Shown in pieces: positions 35,746-47,476 of a DNA stretch of 64,000 nucleotides. The stretch lies in assembly GCA_030734395.1 (NCBI GenBank), contig JAUZTG010000051.1, positions 186,001-250,000 of the forward strand, given 5' to 3'. This DNA is from Sarocladium kiliense. Its lineage: Eukaryota > Ascomycota > Sordariomycetes > Hypocreales > Sarocladiaceae. The notes below the pieces were generated by a model, which saw only the letters and a program-made list of their open reading frames with translations, did no database searches and was not told the origin of the DNA. Both the position numbers and the translations under genes were made by a program. Each line of letters begins with the position of its first letter. Within the stretch, counting starts at the first letter, position 1.

Positions 35746-37488
35746 CTTGGCGGCTGGGGTTTGATGAAAGCGAATGAGCGGGAGTCGAGATTGTTGAGGT
35801 CAGAGTCTGAGGGTGGTGATGTTGATGTGAGGTAGATGAGGTTATTGTGGAGGGGTCTGGATTGCCCCTCCATGGTGATGAGTGAGATGGTGGGGTCGTC
35901 GCATTTTGAGGGTCGTCGTATACGTAGCGAGGCTGAAGGTTGTGCCTTGGTCAGTGGTGGGCATTATATTGGTAAGACGAACTCGTCGTTTGGCAAATAG
36001 TCTCATATCAACCGGGTTCCTGTCGCTCAACAGCGTTTGGGTCTCCCAGCATAAGTAACCTACCTTTTGTTGTTTCTCACTGATCAATATTGTACTGCTT
36101 GGCTTGGGAGTTGTGCTTGTTGAGGTTCCAAAGAACAGCTACGTGGACCAGGCTTCAGCCCGACACAATTAGGCTGTGATTATAAACGAAGTACAGGATG
36201 GTATTTCTGGATAATACCGTGCAACAATGATCCAAGTTTGATACCTGATCAGTCACGAAGAGGTGTCGCAAGCCATGCTCTCCAAGTGTGCATCTCCTAC
36301 CCTGAACCGCTGAGGTGGAATCATCTATCAGCTACTAAAGCCACATGCACCAGCCACTCTACCCGTGTCCCTTGTGGCTAAGCTCTAGTAGAATCGGGCA
36401 AGTTTTGGGTAGCTGGAGGGACAGTGTCTACGTAAGTTCAGTGCTACAATCATTGTGTGAGTGGGAAGTTCGGGTGACCAAGTCTGACAGGCTTTGGTTG
36501 TGTGATCTGCTTCTGCCCTGACTAAAAAGTGAGGGGCATTCCAATCTAAGCAATCTGACTTGGCCCGACGATGAAGGTTGAGCTAGCTTCAACTGCGCAG
36601 AGCTTGGGGACACTGCACCAGAGTAAGCATAAGAATAAGCTACATCGTCTAACACAGGAACGCACGAAATACCTTTACACTGCGGAATATTCATACTTTG
36701 CTAACGACTAGTCAATCAAACCTGCGCTCACACGACTCGTTCAACAGGGAATCAAGCCGGAAGCTGGAGTGCTCCGTATATCAATATATGCGGCTATTCT
36801 ACTCTCAAAGGGTACCTACGCAGTCTTCCTAGTTCTTCATCGGTCAGAACTCCGAAGCACAACCCCATCGCCCATGTCCCGACCACAACTGCCACGCGGT
36901 GGCATAAACTGCCGGCCCGATTCGTCCCCACTCCCCCACGATGCAGCTGGGCACATAGTAAGGTAGTATCCGGGGTAATGAACAAGTCCGTGGATATCCA
37001 CCTCTGGGATCATAGATTCAAGCTTCTCTAGGCTAGCGCCTGCGTCATTATATCCAAAGCTTCTCTTGCCTCGACTCATGGACAACTAGCTGTGCGGAGA
37101 AAGCACTAGTCAGTGGTTCTCCAACGGTCGTTCTCTCGGCGATAAACCTGCACCGCTTCGACTTGTAGCCACAGGAAACCTTCAACCGGGATCCGCTGAC
37201 GGTCAATGGCCTCAATAGCTAACTCGAAAACAGCTAGGAGCTTGAATATGCTCTGTCGAAAAGGGTTCTCTATTCGTGCAGCGTCATCAACGGCACGCCC
37301 CGCAACTATGTAGAAGCCGAGACCGGCGCTCCTCAGGGCGGGAGCACCTCGGCATTGGAGGGGAAGGGCGATGCTGTAGATGTAGTAGTAGTGTTGAGGG
37401 GCCTTCATATAAGGCATGATGGCTCGCACATGCCGTATGCAAATCATGCAATGAACTCGTGTCAAACGGAAAATCTAACCTTCAAGTC
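35746..37488. other. Intergenic region upstream of the GH3 gene
   Basis: About 1.7 kb between divergent starts of the hydrolase and GH3 genes. The only frames worth noting are two consecutive minus-strand ones at 36837-37465, listed separately as a weak candidate. The 36000-36700 part is AT-rich and featureless. Confidence 0.5.
37106..37465 (-). CDS. Weak candidate: small hypothetical protein (119 residues)
   Basis: The frame starts with ATG and ends at TAG 37106. Its codons end in C or G more often than chance frames nearby, and it has a well-mixed composition with a hydrophobic middle (SIFKLLAVFELAIEAI). A second minus-strand frame at 36837-37085 follows 20 bp later and might be a second exon or unrelated. 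No family is recognised, and it starts only 24 bp from the GH3 start codon on the other strand, which argues against it. Confidence 0.2.
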   Translation of the reverse strand: MTRVHCMICIRHVRAIMPYMKAPQHYYYIYSIALPLQCRGAPALRSAGLGFYIVAGRAVDDAARIENPFRQSIFKLLAVFELAIEAIDRQRIPVEGFLWLQVEAVQVYRRENDRWRTTD

Positions 37489-40110
37489 ATGATGGCTCCC
37501 AGACCTCTGCTGTTATCAGCATGCTTGCTAGCATCTATCACTTCGGCTCAGGTCTACCAAACTCCTGGTAGATCCAAGGATGCATACTCCTACACCCAGC
37601 CCGAAGACACTGTTATTCTTGGACAATATGGACACTCTGAAGCAGTCTATCCATCTCGTAAGCTTTCCATTAACCCGATCTGACATATCTTGGCTAACCT
37701 CGGACCAGCTCGCACAACTGGAGCAGGAGGATGGGAAGATGCCGTGAAAAGGGCGAAGGCCTTTGTCTCCGAATTGACTCTCGAGGAGAAAGCGCTTATG
37801 GTCACGGGTCAGGCCGGACCGTGCGTTGGCAACATCTATCCAATTGAGCGTCTCAACTTCACGGGTCTCTGTCTTCAAGACGGACCAGCTTCCTTGCGAA
37901 CAGCAGACTTCGTCAGCGTCTTCGAAGCTGGAGTCACTATTGCGTCTTCCTGGGACAAGAAGATGATGTACGACAGGTCACTGGCCATGGGTCGTGAATT
38001 CAGAGCTAAGGGGGCTCAGATTGCTTTAGCGTTAGTATCCCTTTCCTCCGTCTTGATTCATGAAGCCTATTAGCTGACACGAACTTCAGACCAGCAGTTG
38101 GTCCAATGGGTCGTTCTGCCTACAGCGGTCGTAACTGGGAGGGCTTTTCGCCAGACCCCTACCTCAGCGGCATAGCGATGGAGGAATCCATCTTAGGCTT
38201 CCAGGATGCTGGTGTGCAAGCCACAGCGAAGCACTACATCTTCAACGAGCAAGAGATCCTCCGGAACCCTGTATACTTTGAGAATGGAACTGTGCAGTAT
38301 GAGGCTATCTCCTCCAACGTGGACGACAGAACTGCCCGTAAGTTGGTCAAGTTTGAACTCCTTGGGGGTCGACTATTAACAACGTCTAGATGAGCTTTAC
38401 CTCTGGCCATTTGCTAATGCCGCGCGCGCCAAGGTTGCGGCTTTCATGTGTTCCTATCAACGCATCAATGGATCTTACGGCTGCCAGAACTCGAAAACCC
38501 TCAACGGCTACCTCAAGACCGAGCTGGGATTCCAGGGCTATGTCATGTCTGACTGGTATGGCACGCATTCTGGCCTTGCTTCCATCGATGCAGGACTAGA
38601 TTTGGACATGCCTGGCCATATTGCAGGTCGGGCACTTACTGAAGACAAGCAGGCTTATGCCTCTTACTTCGGTGGCAATATTACCACTGGCATCAATAAC
38701 GGTACTATTGAATCAGAGAGACTGGATGACATGATCACCCGACTCATGACTCCCTACTATGCTCTGCACCAGGATGAAGACTTTCCTTCAGTTGATCCGT
38801 CAATTGTGCGACTGAATACCTTCTCCCTGCCCAATACATGGCTGCGCGAGTGGAACTTGACCGGCCCGGCACGCCGTGATGTGAGGGACAATCACGGAGA
38901 GCTAATTCGAAAGCACGCTGCCGCATCGACAATTCTACTCAAGAACAAGGACAAGGCGTTGCCTCTGAAGGCTCCAAAGTCAATTGCCATCTATGGAAAT
39001 GATGCTGGAGAAATCACAGAGGGTCCCCTGAATCAAGCCCAGTTCGAGTTCGGTACCCAAGCCATCGGCGGGGGCTCAGGTGCAGGTCTTTTCACCTACC
39101 TCGTTACCCCCCTTGAAGCGATTAAAGCCCGTGCCCGTCAGGATGGAGCTTTGGTTGAGTTCTGGTTGAACAACACCGTGGTCTTGAACCGAGATGCTTC
39201 GGCGTGGGCGCAGACGCCGCTGCCGAATGAACCTGAAGTCTGCCTCGTCTTCCTCAAGGGCTGGGCAGCTGAAGCGGCAGACCGCGAGTCTCTCAATCTG
39301 GACTGGAAGGGCGATGAGTTGGTGGAGGCGGTGGCGTCGAATTGCAATAACACGGTTGTTGTGACACACTCTTCCGGCATCAATGTCCTCCCGTGGGCTG
39401 ACAACCCGAATGTCACGGCCATTCTCCTCGCTCACTATCCTGGTCAAGAGTCTGGTAACTCCCTCGTTGATGTTCTGTACGGCGATGTGAATCCTTCCGG
39501 ACATTTGCCTTACACTATTGCATACAACGACACAGACTACAACGCACCACTTGTCACCGCCGTGAACACAACTGGCAAAGACGATTGGCAATCCTACTTC
39601 GACGAGAAGCTGGAAACAGACTACCGATACTTCGATGTCCATGACATCGACGTTCGCTATGAATTCGGGTTCGGCCTATCCTATACCACTTTCGAACTAT
39701 CAGACCTCAAAGTCGAGGCTGCAAGCAGCACCTCAAACATCACATCCCGTCCTGAGGACCGTGACATTGAGCCAGGTGGTAACCCAGCACTCTGGGAAAC
39801 TCTTTATACTGCAGAAGTCACAGTCCGTAACGCCGGCGATGTCCGTGGCTCCGCTGTTCCTCAACTCTATGTCTCGTTCCCCGACTCCGCGCCTGAGGGT
39901 ACACCTCCGCGCCAACTTCGTGGATTTGACAAGATTGAGCTCAGCGCTGGTCAGAGGGGAACAGCTTCGTTTGAGCTGATGCGTCGTGATCTCAGTTATT
40001 GGGACGTTGAGTCGCAGCAGTGGGTGATTCCTGAAGGCGAGTTTACGATTCATGTTGGCTTTAGCAGTCGTGATCTCATTGAGAAGTCGTCTTTGACGAT
40101 CGTTAATTAG
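37489..40110 (+). CDS. Secreted glycoside hydrolase family 3 beta-glucosidase
   Basis: Exons 37489-37657, 37709-38030, 38090-38337 and 38390-40110 total 2460 nt, 819 residues. The first 20 residues (MMAPRPLLLSACLLASITSA) form a signal peptide; ATG 37489 and 37492 are both possible. GH3 N-domain landmarks follow in order: LCLQDGPASLR, FRAKGAQIALAP, GRNWEGFSPDPYLSG, KHYIFNEQE, and MCSYQRINGSYGCQNS. The nucleophile motif MSDWYGTHS has the catalytic Asp near residue 301. The GH3 C-domain and a C-terminal fibronectin-type III-like domain (about residues 690-819; GDVRGSAVPQLYVSFP) complete the usual architecture. Several N-glycosylation sequons are present. It releases glucose from cellobiose and other beta-glucosides outside the cell during plant-biomass use. 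Confidence 0.95.
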
Positions 40111-40717
40111 CAATGGGACTAGACTTTCAACCAGAACAGACTCTTGAACTGATACTTTGTTCCCTGTAATACTTTTGCTCATGTCAGTCCTCGTAGACCA
40201 GTCGTTCATACCTCTGGGCTTCATCTCCAAACATGAGAAGAATTTGAAGTCCAACTTCAGGAGCATGCCATATATTCGTGATATCAAGCCAGAATCCTAA
40301 CGAGGTCTGCGACACTACGATGGAACAGTATACATATTCAAAGTATTTCATCCTGCACGAAGACACATCCCTCCCACTACCCTGCATGCCCATGCAAACG
40401 CGATGTCGTCAGGTTTACCACTTCCGCACCAGCCACCAGAGCCACACCCCCAGCCACGCCACATGCCACCACATGTGTCTTCTTCCCACTTTACGAGTAA
40501 TTGCTGCCCTGCTGCCACCACCACCCACCACCGCATCATCTGCCACTGCCAACCTTCATATTGGCACTCCCTTAATCATCGCCCTGATTCCACCATTTCT
40601 CCCTCCTCGACGATTTTCCAATACTCGCACTGCTGCGCGCAGCTCAAATGATACCCAACCGGCCTTAGTTCCTGAATACACCTCTTTCTCACCGCCGTTG
40701 CTGGCCCCTCGCGCATC
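40111..40717. other. Intergenic: GH3 3' flank and SEY1 promoter
   Basis: CA/CCA-rich runs at about 40430-40560 are typical of a fungal promoter; no gene seen. Confidence 0.55.
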
Positions 40718-43482
40718 ATGAACGGCCACTTCTCTGCCGTCGGCGATGTGCCGGCTGCCGGCAACTATTCACATGGCGTCCAGGTCATCGACGAGGACAA
40801 GGAATTCAAGTACGCCCCGAGCACCCCCTGAGGTCATACCGTCTCTCTCTATGCATTGCTGACTTCGTGCTTCAGCACGAACCTGAACGACTACCTCCGG
40901 ACCGAACATGTCGCCGAGGCTGGTTTCAACTACCACCTTATCTCAGTCTTTGGCTCCCAGTCCACCGGCAAATCTACCCTCCTCAACAACCTCTTCGGCA
41001 CCGAGTTCTCCGTTATGTCCGAGACAGAGCGTCGCCAGACAACGAAGGGTATCTGGATGTCCAAGAACAAGCGCATCGAGAGCGCGGGCACCAAGATGGC
41101 GGACAACATTCTCGTCATGGATGTCGAGGGTACGGACGGCCGCGAGCGTGGCGAAGATCAGGACTTTGAGAGGAAGAGCGCTCTGTTTGCGCTGGCGACA
41201 AGTGAGGTTCTCATTGTAAACATCTGGGAGCATCAGGTCGGCTTGTACCAGGGAGCAAATATGGGACTGCTCAAGACTGTGTTTGAGGTCAACCTGCAGC
41301 TCTTCCTGAAGGACAAGAAGTAAGCACACCTGTCAGGTAATCAGTTGTGAGCTTCATGCTAACAAAGCCAGCTCTACTCCCCGATCACTACTCTTCTTCG
41401 TCATCCGCGACCACCTCGGCACGACCCCGCTAGCCAACCTCCGAACCACCCTGATCCAGGATCTCACAAAGATCTGGTCCTCCATCTCGAAACCTCAGGG
41501 CATGGACAACTCGAGGATAGAAGACTACTTCGACTTCGGCTTCGCTGCCCTGCCGCACAAAGTGCTCCAGGCTGACAAGTTCACTACCGAGGTGCAGAAC
41601 CTCGGCGCAAGATTCACGCCTGGCAACCCCACTGCGAAGGGACCAGAAGGAGAGCAGGGTCTGACGGGGGGCCTGTTCTTGCCTGAGTATCACAGGAGGA
41701 TTCCGGCCGATGGATTCTCGGTGTACGCTGAGGGTATCTGGGATCAGATTGTCAACAACAAGGACCTCGACCTGCCGACGCAACAGGAGCTGCTCGCTCA
41801 ATTCAGGTGTGACGAGATTCTGCGAGAGGTTCTCGTTGGTTTCGATGCCATCATTGCACCCCTCGAGGAATCGCAAAATGAGTCCACGAGATTGGGCAAG
41901 CCACAGGTTCTGCCAGAGCTGGGCTCCAAGTGTGCTGAAGCCCGCGAGAAGTGCCTTGAGGCTTTCCAAGTTCAGGCCAGCCGATACCACAAGGGCGTCT
42001 ATGGACGCAAGAAGCTGGAGCTTGAGTCCAAGGTCGACACGCGACTAAAGACTCTTTACCAAGGCCAGCTTGCCGCTGCCCACAAAGCTGGTGTGCAGGC
42101 ATTCAGCGAGGCTGTTTCGAACAAAGTCAAGGCGGGACAGAAGGCCGGCGGTGGCTATGAGTTCGCCGAGATTGTTGCCAACGAGAAGAAGAAGACTCTT
42201 GACATCTTCAAGGTTGAAGCGCAGAGCCTGGCCATCCAAGGTGTTCCGTGGACGAACTTTAAGGCGCAATACCTGCTGTTCGAGAAAGAGCTGAATGAGG
42301 TCAGCGGCAGGCTGAGGAAAGAGGAGATGCGCAGACTTGCGACGCGCGTTGAGCGCTGGGTCAAGTCGCGTCTTGGGGACGCCATCGGTGTCGAGTTCAA
42401 TAAGCTCGGTTCGGGCCGCGGTGGGTCCGGGGCCCCCGAGACGGGCGACAAACCCCCAACCGAGAAGGACCTCTGGGATCGCATCTGGACTGTCTTCACG
42501 GATGTTGTGAAGGAGGCCGAGGAGCGTTTCGCGGACAGGGCGAAGAGCTTTGATGCTAGCGATGAGGAAGTGTCGATCGGCACATGGCGTTTGCGCCGGA
42601 AGAGCTGGGTCGCTCTCCGCGAGAAGATCGAGGAGGAAGTGATGGAGGGTAATATTCTGCTGAAGCTCAGGGAGAACTTTGAGGATAAGTTCCGATATGA
42701 TGAGGCTGGTGTCCCGAGGATATGGCGACCTACCGACGACATCGAGGGTATCTACACCAAGGCGCGCGAGTCGACCCTCTCACTCATCCCTCTTCTATCG
42801 CGCTTCCGCCTTGCGAAGACTTATGCGCCTCCGGATCTTATTGCCTTCATCGGCACACAGCCACGAGGTGTTGAGGCTGGCGATGAGGAGGATCTGTCGC
42901 CTATTGGCGGTGTTGACGAGGAAGAGGGAAAGAGCCTCGAGGAGGAGATGACTGTTCTCAGTGAGAGCAAGAGGCAGGACCTTGTGGTGCGGTTCAAGAA
43001 GACGGCGGATGGCGTGTATGTCGAGGCCAAGCGTAGTGCGATTGGCGGCGTGGCGCAGGTACCGTGGTATTTCTATGGCATCCTCCTTGCGCTTGGATGG
43101 AACGAGCTTCTGACCGGTATGTATCCCCTTCTCCCAAACAGGCAGGCCTCTCTCAACATTCAACTAACTCGCCACCACAGTCCTCCGCAACCCCTTCCTC
43201 TTCATCCTCCTCATCATGATGGCTGGCGGCACCTACGTCGCCTGGACACTCAACCTCCTCGGCCCAATGATGCAAATGGGCAACGCGGCCTTCGTGCAGG
43301 GCACAGAGATCGCAAAGGAGAAGCTGCGCGAGTTCATTGCTAACTCGGATACGGCGCAGCGCGTGCTGGATGTTCCTGTTCCGGCTGCCTCGGCTCCTGC
43401 GAGGAGCAATACTGATAATATCAGCCTGGATACTTTGGATAGTAGGGGGAAGAAGAAGGAGGACGAGCCGGAGGAGATTTAG
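40718..43482 (+). CDS. SEY1: ER membrane-fusion GTPase Sey1/RHD3
   Basis: Exons 40718-40809, 40876-41319, 41372-43116 and 43181-43482 total 2583 nt, or 860 residues. The dynamin-like GTPase domain has P-loop GSQSTGKST (about residue 55), the switch segment [18 protein letters not shown], and the VIRDH guanine-binding motif. A long helical-bundle stalk (about 320-720) follows. The C-terminal membrane hairpin is [18 protein letters not shown] plus [17 protein letters not shown], and a cytosolic tail of about 80 residues ends the protein. Sey1 fuses ER tubules homotypically, equivalent to atlastin in animals. The third intron splits the hairpin between its two halves. The family is single-copy, about 780-870 residues, so the length fits. 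Confidence 0.96.
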
Positions 43483-43657
43483 AGATGGAGAGGGTGTGAT
43501 GGGATTTAATGGGGTTCCGGTGAATGGGAGGTGCTTTGTGTGGGTGGAATGATGAATTTGATATATATGATATGATATGATGGTCCTCCAACGCCGTATC
43601 CTTGACTCCAAATGCCGTCGTGATGCCCTTGTCGCCTTTGACTCCAGAACCTGACTC

Positions 43658-44671
43658 TTAGAATGCCTCTAGTCCTGCCGGTGTTCCGAACCAGGTCCCC
43701 AACTCACTGGTCTGCTTATCTCCATCCCCAGCTGTAAAAAAGTCCGTCATCCTTGCCGTATCCGGATCCTCATCCACGGGCCAGTCAACCTTCACACCAG
43801 TCCCCTTTCCTTCGATCATCTCCTTCGCCGTTCCCCAACTAAATCGACATTCATTCCCCCATCCAAACACAGGATGCATGTTTGTCTTCATCCACGATGT
43901 ACACCGCGCGTCAGAGGGATATCCTGATCCCCATGCCATGCCTTCTTCCTCTCCGCCGTCTGGGTTATCGTTTCGAGCTGCGTAGAGAACTTCTAAGGCG
44001 GCGTCGCGGGTGACTTTGGCGCAGACAGAGGCGGCGCTGACGCAGGGGTAGAGGCTGTCTGCTTTTTTGGCGACGGTTATGCGTGCTGTTGGGAAGAAGC
44101 GTTGGAGTTTTGCTTGGTAGGTCGCTGGTGGACCGACGGTGTCGACGTAAATTTCTTGGATGTTCACTCCGCGATCGTATACGCCCTTGATCAACTCTAC
44201 TGTCGCGTCCATAGCTTGGGCATTGAGATTGTAGACTCCTGCTCCCGCCGGTTTCAACATATTCGCACCGATGTCCCTTGCGCTCAGGGACTTGGTTGCC
44301 CAGCCGCATTGCGTCTCAAGGTCTGTTCCTGGGGTACAGAGCTTGCGCATAAGATCGGAGCGGACTTGTGGGGTGAGGACTTTGGAGTCATCGAAGTGAT
44401 GGGTTGTGCGAAGTAGAGGGTCGGAGAGCGGGAGGGGGAGGTAGAAGATGCCGTAGACCATGGGGCCGAGGACGGGGCCACGGCCGGCTTCATCGACGCC
44501 GAGGCAGACGGGTGGTGCCGTGGAGGGGTCTGACGGGTCGGTTGGCTGTAGGGAGGCGGGGATGGGAGAGAAATGTATTGTTGAGGCACCTGTGAGGAGG
44601 GGGCCGTGGTGGATTGAGGGGGGCATGAAGATGGAGGAGGTGTCGATGTCGTCGGCTCGTGAGTCGGCCAT
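43658..44671 (-). CDS. RNH201: Ribonuclease H2 catalytic subunit A
   Basis: An intronless 1014-nt frame gives 337 residues from the ATG at 44671 (MADSRADDID); an upstream in-frame ATG at 44764 adds 31 residues without family support. The type 2 RNase H core is plain: GVDEAGRGPVLGPMVYG supplies the first two acidic catalytic residues (DEAGRG), followed by DDSKVL, EIYVDTVGPP (third Asp) and AASVCAKVTRD, with GYPSD further on. As part of the trimeric RNase H2 it cuts RNA-DNA hybrids and removes single ribonucleotides misincorporated in nuclear DNA. The short distance to SEY1 (175 bp between stops) shows convergent 3' ends. The divergent neighbour is the CENP-C gene. Confidence 0.95.
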   Translation of the reverse strand: MADSRADDIDTSSIFMPPSIHHGPLLTGASTIHFSPIPASLQPTDPSDPSTAPPVCLGVDEAGRGPVLGPMVYGIFYLPLPLSDPLLRTTHHFDDSKVLTPQVRSDLMRKLCTPGTDLETQCGWATKSLSARDIGANMLKPAGAGVYNLNAQAMDATVELIKGVYDRGVNIQEIYVDTVGPPATYQAKLQRFFPTARITVAKKADSLYPCVSAASVCAKVTRDAALEVLYAARNDNPDGGEEEGMAWGSGYPSDARCTSWMKTNMHPVFGWGNECRFSWGTAKEMIEGKGTGVKVDWPVDEDPDTARMTDFFTAGDGDKQTSELGTWFGTPAGLEAF

Positions 44672-45387
44672 GGTGAAGTCGTGAGTCGTTGGAAGCTTGA
44701 ATGTCGATCTGCGTAGAGTTGAGGCAGTATAGGGTGGTTTGAGGGTTTGAACTGCAAGGACCAACCCAGAGTATCGTGTCCAAATGTTGTATCGAATTGG
44801 GTGTGTTGATAGATTCGTGAGAGTGGCTGGAAGTCGGAGGTTTGCACAAGTGAGGTTGAAGGCGATGGCCCCTCGACGCGTCGGAGCTCGAGGGAGACGC
44901 GTCTGGGCGCATTTTCTTGGGGGGGAGGTACTTTAGTGGGTTTAGCGGCCAGATTGCACTTTGCTAGTGGCTCACCTGCCTGTAGAAGGGAGGGGCACAC
45001 CCAAAGCCACTGAAGAACCGCTGTGGCAGGGAAGAAGCTCCGCTATGTTTCTTTTTGCCCGTCGCGTCAAACAACCAGAGAAGCTGTTGCTGCCATTGAA
45101 GGTGGTCGTGACTGTTGGCCACCACCACCACCACCAAGCTTCTTCCTCCACAAACAATCGACAACGACGCCTTCACCACCCTCCAAAGCCACCTTGGTCA
45201 GCGATTTTAAAGACGATTCGAAGAAGTGACCATCGCCGACTGTTGCCAATATATTACCTATCGATCCGAAGCCACCGCGACACTATTCTTATCCTTCTCT
45301 GGCGCAACAACAACACCATCATCACCCACCTCTACGCGCGCGTCATACCCACATCTAGCTTCAACACAACCTGGACAGGTTGCGACC
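44672..45387. other. Bidirectional promoter between RNH201 (-) and CENP-C (+)
   Basis: 716 bp between the two divergent start codons. It contains an (ACC)n run near 45119-45138 and pyrimidine/CA-rich leader sequence before the CENP-C ATG. No coding signal seen. Confidence 0.6.
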
Positions 45388-47476
45388 ATGGCACCGCGCG
45401 CTGGTGGCAGGCGCACGGAAAGCGCCGAGCCTCAGGCGCTTTACGATTTAGGAAAGAAAGGACGGTACGTCCTTTTTGCCGTTGAGGCTCACCAAGCTGG
45501 ACTACCTGTTGCGACGATGGATGATACGCGACTAAGATACTAATACTCTTTGCTTGCTTTCTAGGAAAACTGGTGTCGTTCTCCCTGACCGTGGCGACCG
45601 CGATGAATACGGCATGCAGCCCATAGACAGCATCTTCTCATCACCTAGAAAGTCGCGAGGCTCGTCTTCGGCGAGGTCGAATAGGACGCGCGATGACTCT
45701 GGAAGCGAGGATATGGACATTCCCTCAAGTACGCGACGCAACCACGCAATATGCGAACCTTACATTCGGCGCATAGCTAACTAGACTTACAGGCGCTGGA
45801 CCAGGTCCCGCTACCCTTCTCAAAGGTCGAAACATCCAGTACCCGATCCCTAGAAGCCGCTCGCCGTTGAAGACCAACATCAAGTCACCTGCCCGAAGAA
45901 ACCCCCTCCTCGACCGCATGTCGTCTCCCGAGCGTGATGTGACCGTCACTCGAAGGCTCGACTTCTCTGCCAAGGGCGCTGGAGCAAAGCGAGGGCAACC
46001 CATACAACCCTCGCGCACCAACGGTTTGAACGGCGCGCTGCGCGAGGAAGATGAGGACGAGGACGATGATGTGGAAATTGGTGACCACCCTGCGACTGAT
46101 GATATTATCGAACAGTCCTTGCGCATCGTCGACGAGATGGGAGGGTACTCGGATGAGGATCTTCCCGCTGTGGGAGACGAACAAGATGATGGAGAACAGA
46201 TCTTTGCGCCTCGGAGCGGCGGGTCAGCAAGGAAGAAGAACCCGAGAAGGCCATTCTCAAGAGAAGCCGAAGAAGAGGTGGTTGAGGATGAAGAAGAGGA
46301 AGACGAAGAGGAGGAACCCGAGCCGGAGGTCGAGCTTCCTGCTCCTAAGAGGAAAGGAGGCCGTCCTGCGAAAAGCGATTCCAAAGCCCAGGCAGCTAAG
46401 AAACGGCGATCGCTGCAAGATGGTGAGGCTGAGGAGGCGGACAATGCACAGCAAGACGAGGACGACAGGCCACAACCCAAAAGACAGCGCACAAACGTAA
46501 CTTCAGCAAAATCAGCAAAGGGCAAGGCTGCCGCAACGAATAAGCCGGCAGCGAAACCTGGAAGACCGAAAGGGCGACCGAAGAAGGTGCGTGAAGCGGC
46601 GGATGATGGAGAAGTGGGCGACACATCGATGGCCGCTCTTCAGCGTGGACCACCGATGCCGAAGGCCCGGGGCTTGGTTTCAGTCCGCCATGAGGAGGGA
46701 ATGAAGCAGACGAGGTCTGGTCGTCACTCATACCGGCCTCTTGCCTTCTGGCGTGGTGAGGCGGCTGTTGCTGAGAGGGAAGACTACGACGACATGTTCC
46801 AGAAAGACAGGCATTTCGTCTTGCCGTCTATCAAAGAGGTCGTCCGCGTTGAACCCGACGTGGCGCCCTCAAAACGTGCACCACGCAGCAAATCACGCGC
46901 GAAGACCAAGTCCAAGTCAACGGCTGCACAAGAAGAGGACGAAGAGCTCGAAGAGTGGGAGACGAATCCTGGCACAGTACAGGGCGAGGTCGTGCTTTGG
47001 GAGCCAGAACATGAACGTCACCCCCCCGCGGAAGATGAGCCGGTGCATATCATCGAGGAACAGATTGCGATATCTGGTGATGCGGTTCAGACTAGGGAAA
47101 CCAAGGATGCGACGTTCAGGTTTGCGAAGACTCTGACTATGCCTTTTATGGGTGCTGGTATCCTGGACTTACCGCCGGGAGCGGAGAAGAGACCGAAGAA
47201 CTCGAGGAAGATGCATATGGTTTTCTTTGTGCACTATGGAAAGGTCATGGTGACTGTGAATGAGGCGCAGTTCAGGATATCTCCAGGAGGAACGTGGTTT
47301 GTGCCAAGAGGTGAGTTCCTATCTGTTAATATGATAGCGACAGGAGTTTTGCGCTAACCAAAGAACGTGTAGGGAACTACTACAGCATCACGAACGACTA
47401 CGACAACCCGGCCAGAGTGTTCTTTGCTCAGGCGTGCGAGGTGCCTGCTCAGCCGGTTGATCTTGTAGAGGAGTAG
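45388..47476 (+). CDS. MIF2: Inner kinetochore protein CENP-C (Mif2/Cnp3)
   Basis: Exons 45388-45464, 45565-45728, 45793-47310 and 47373-47476 total 1863 nt, 620 residues. The N-terminus (RKTGVVLPD, then IDSIFSSP) matches the Mif2 N-terminal segment. A long acidic stretch at about 195-240 and several AT-hook-like KRKGGRPAK and KPGRPKGRPKK segments follow. The CENP-C motif TRSGRHSYRPLAFWRGE lies at about residue 390; its Arg and aromatic residues bind the nucleosome acidic patch and the CENP-A tail. The C-terminal cupin dimerisation domain covers FAKTLTMPFMGAGILDLPPG, MVFFVHYGKVMVTV, GGTWFVPRGNYYSI and ends in LVEE. It is single-copy and essential in other fungi, and this gene can serve as a centromere-biology landmark, not a sign of a nearby centromere. 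Confidence 0.95.

Noticed and set aside
35682..35873. 63-codon minus-strand frame at the start of the hydrolase gene
   Set aside because: It is out of frame with the family's MLIQESH start and overlaps the first exon.
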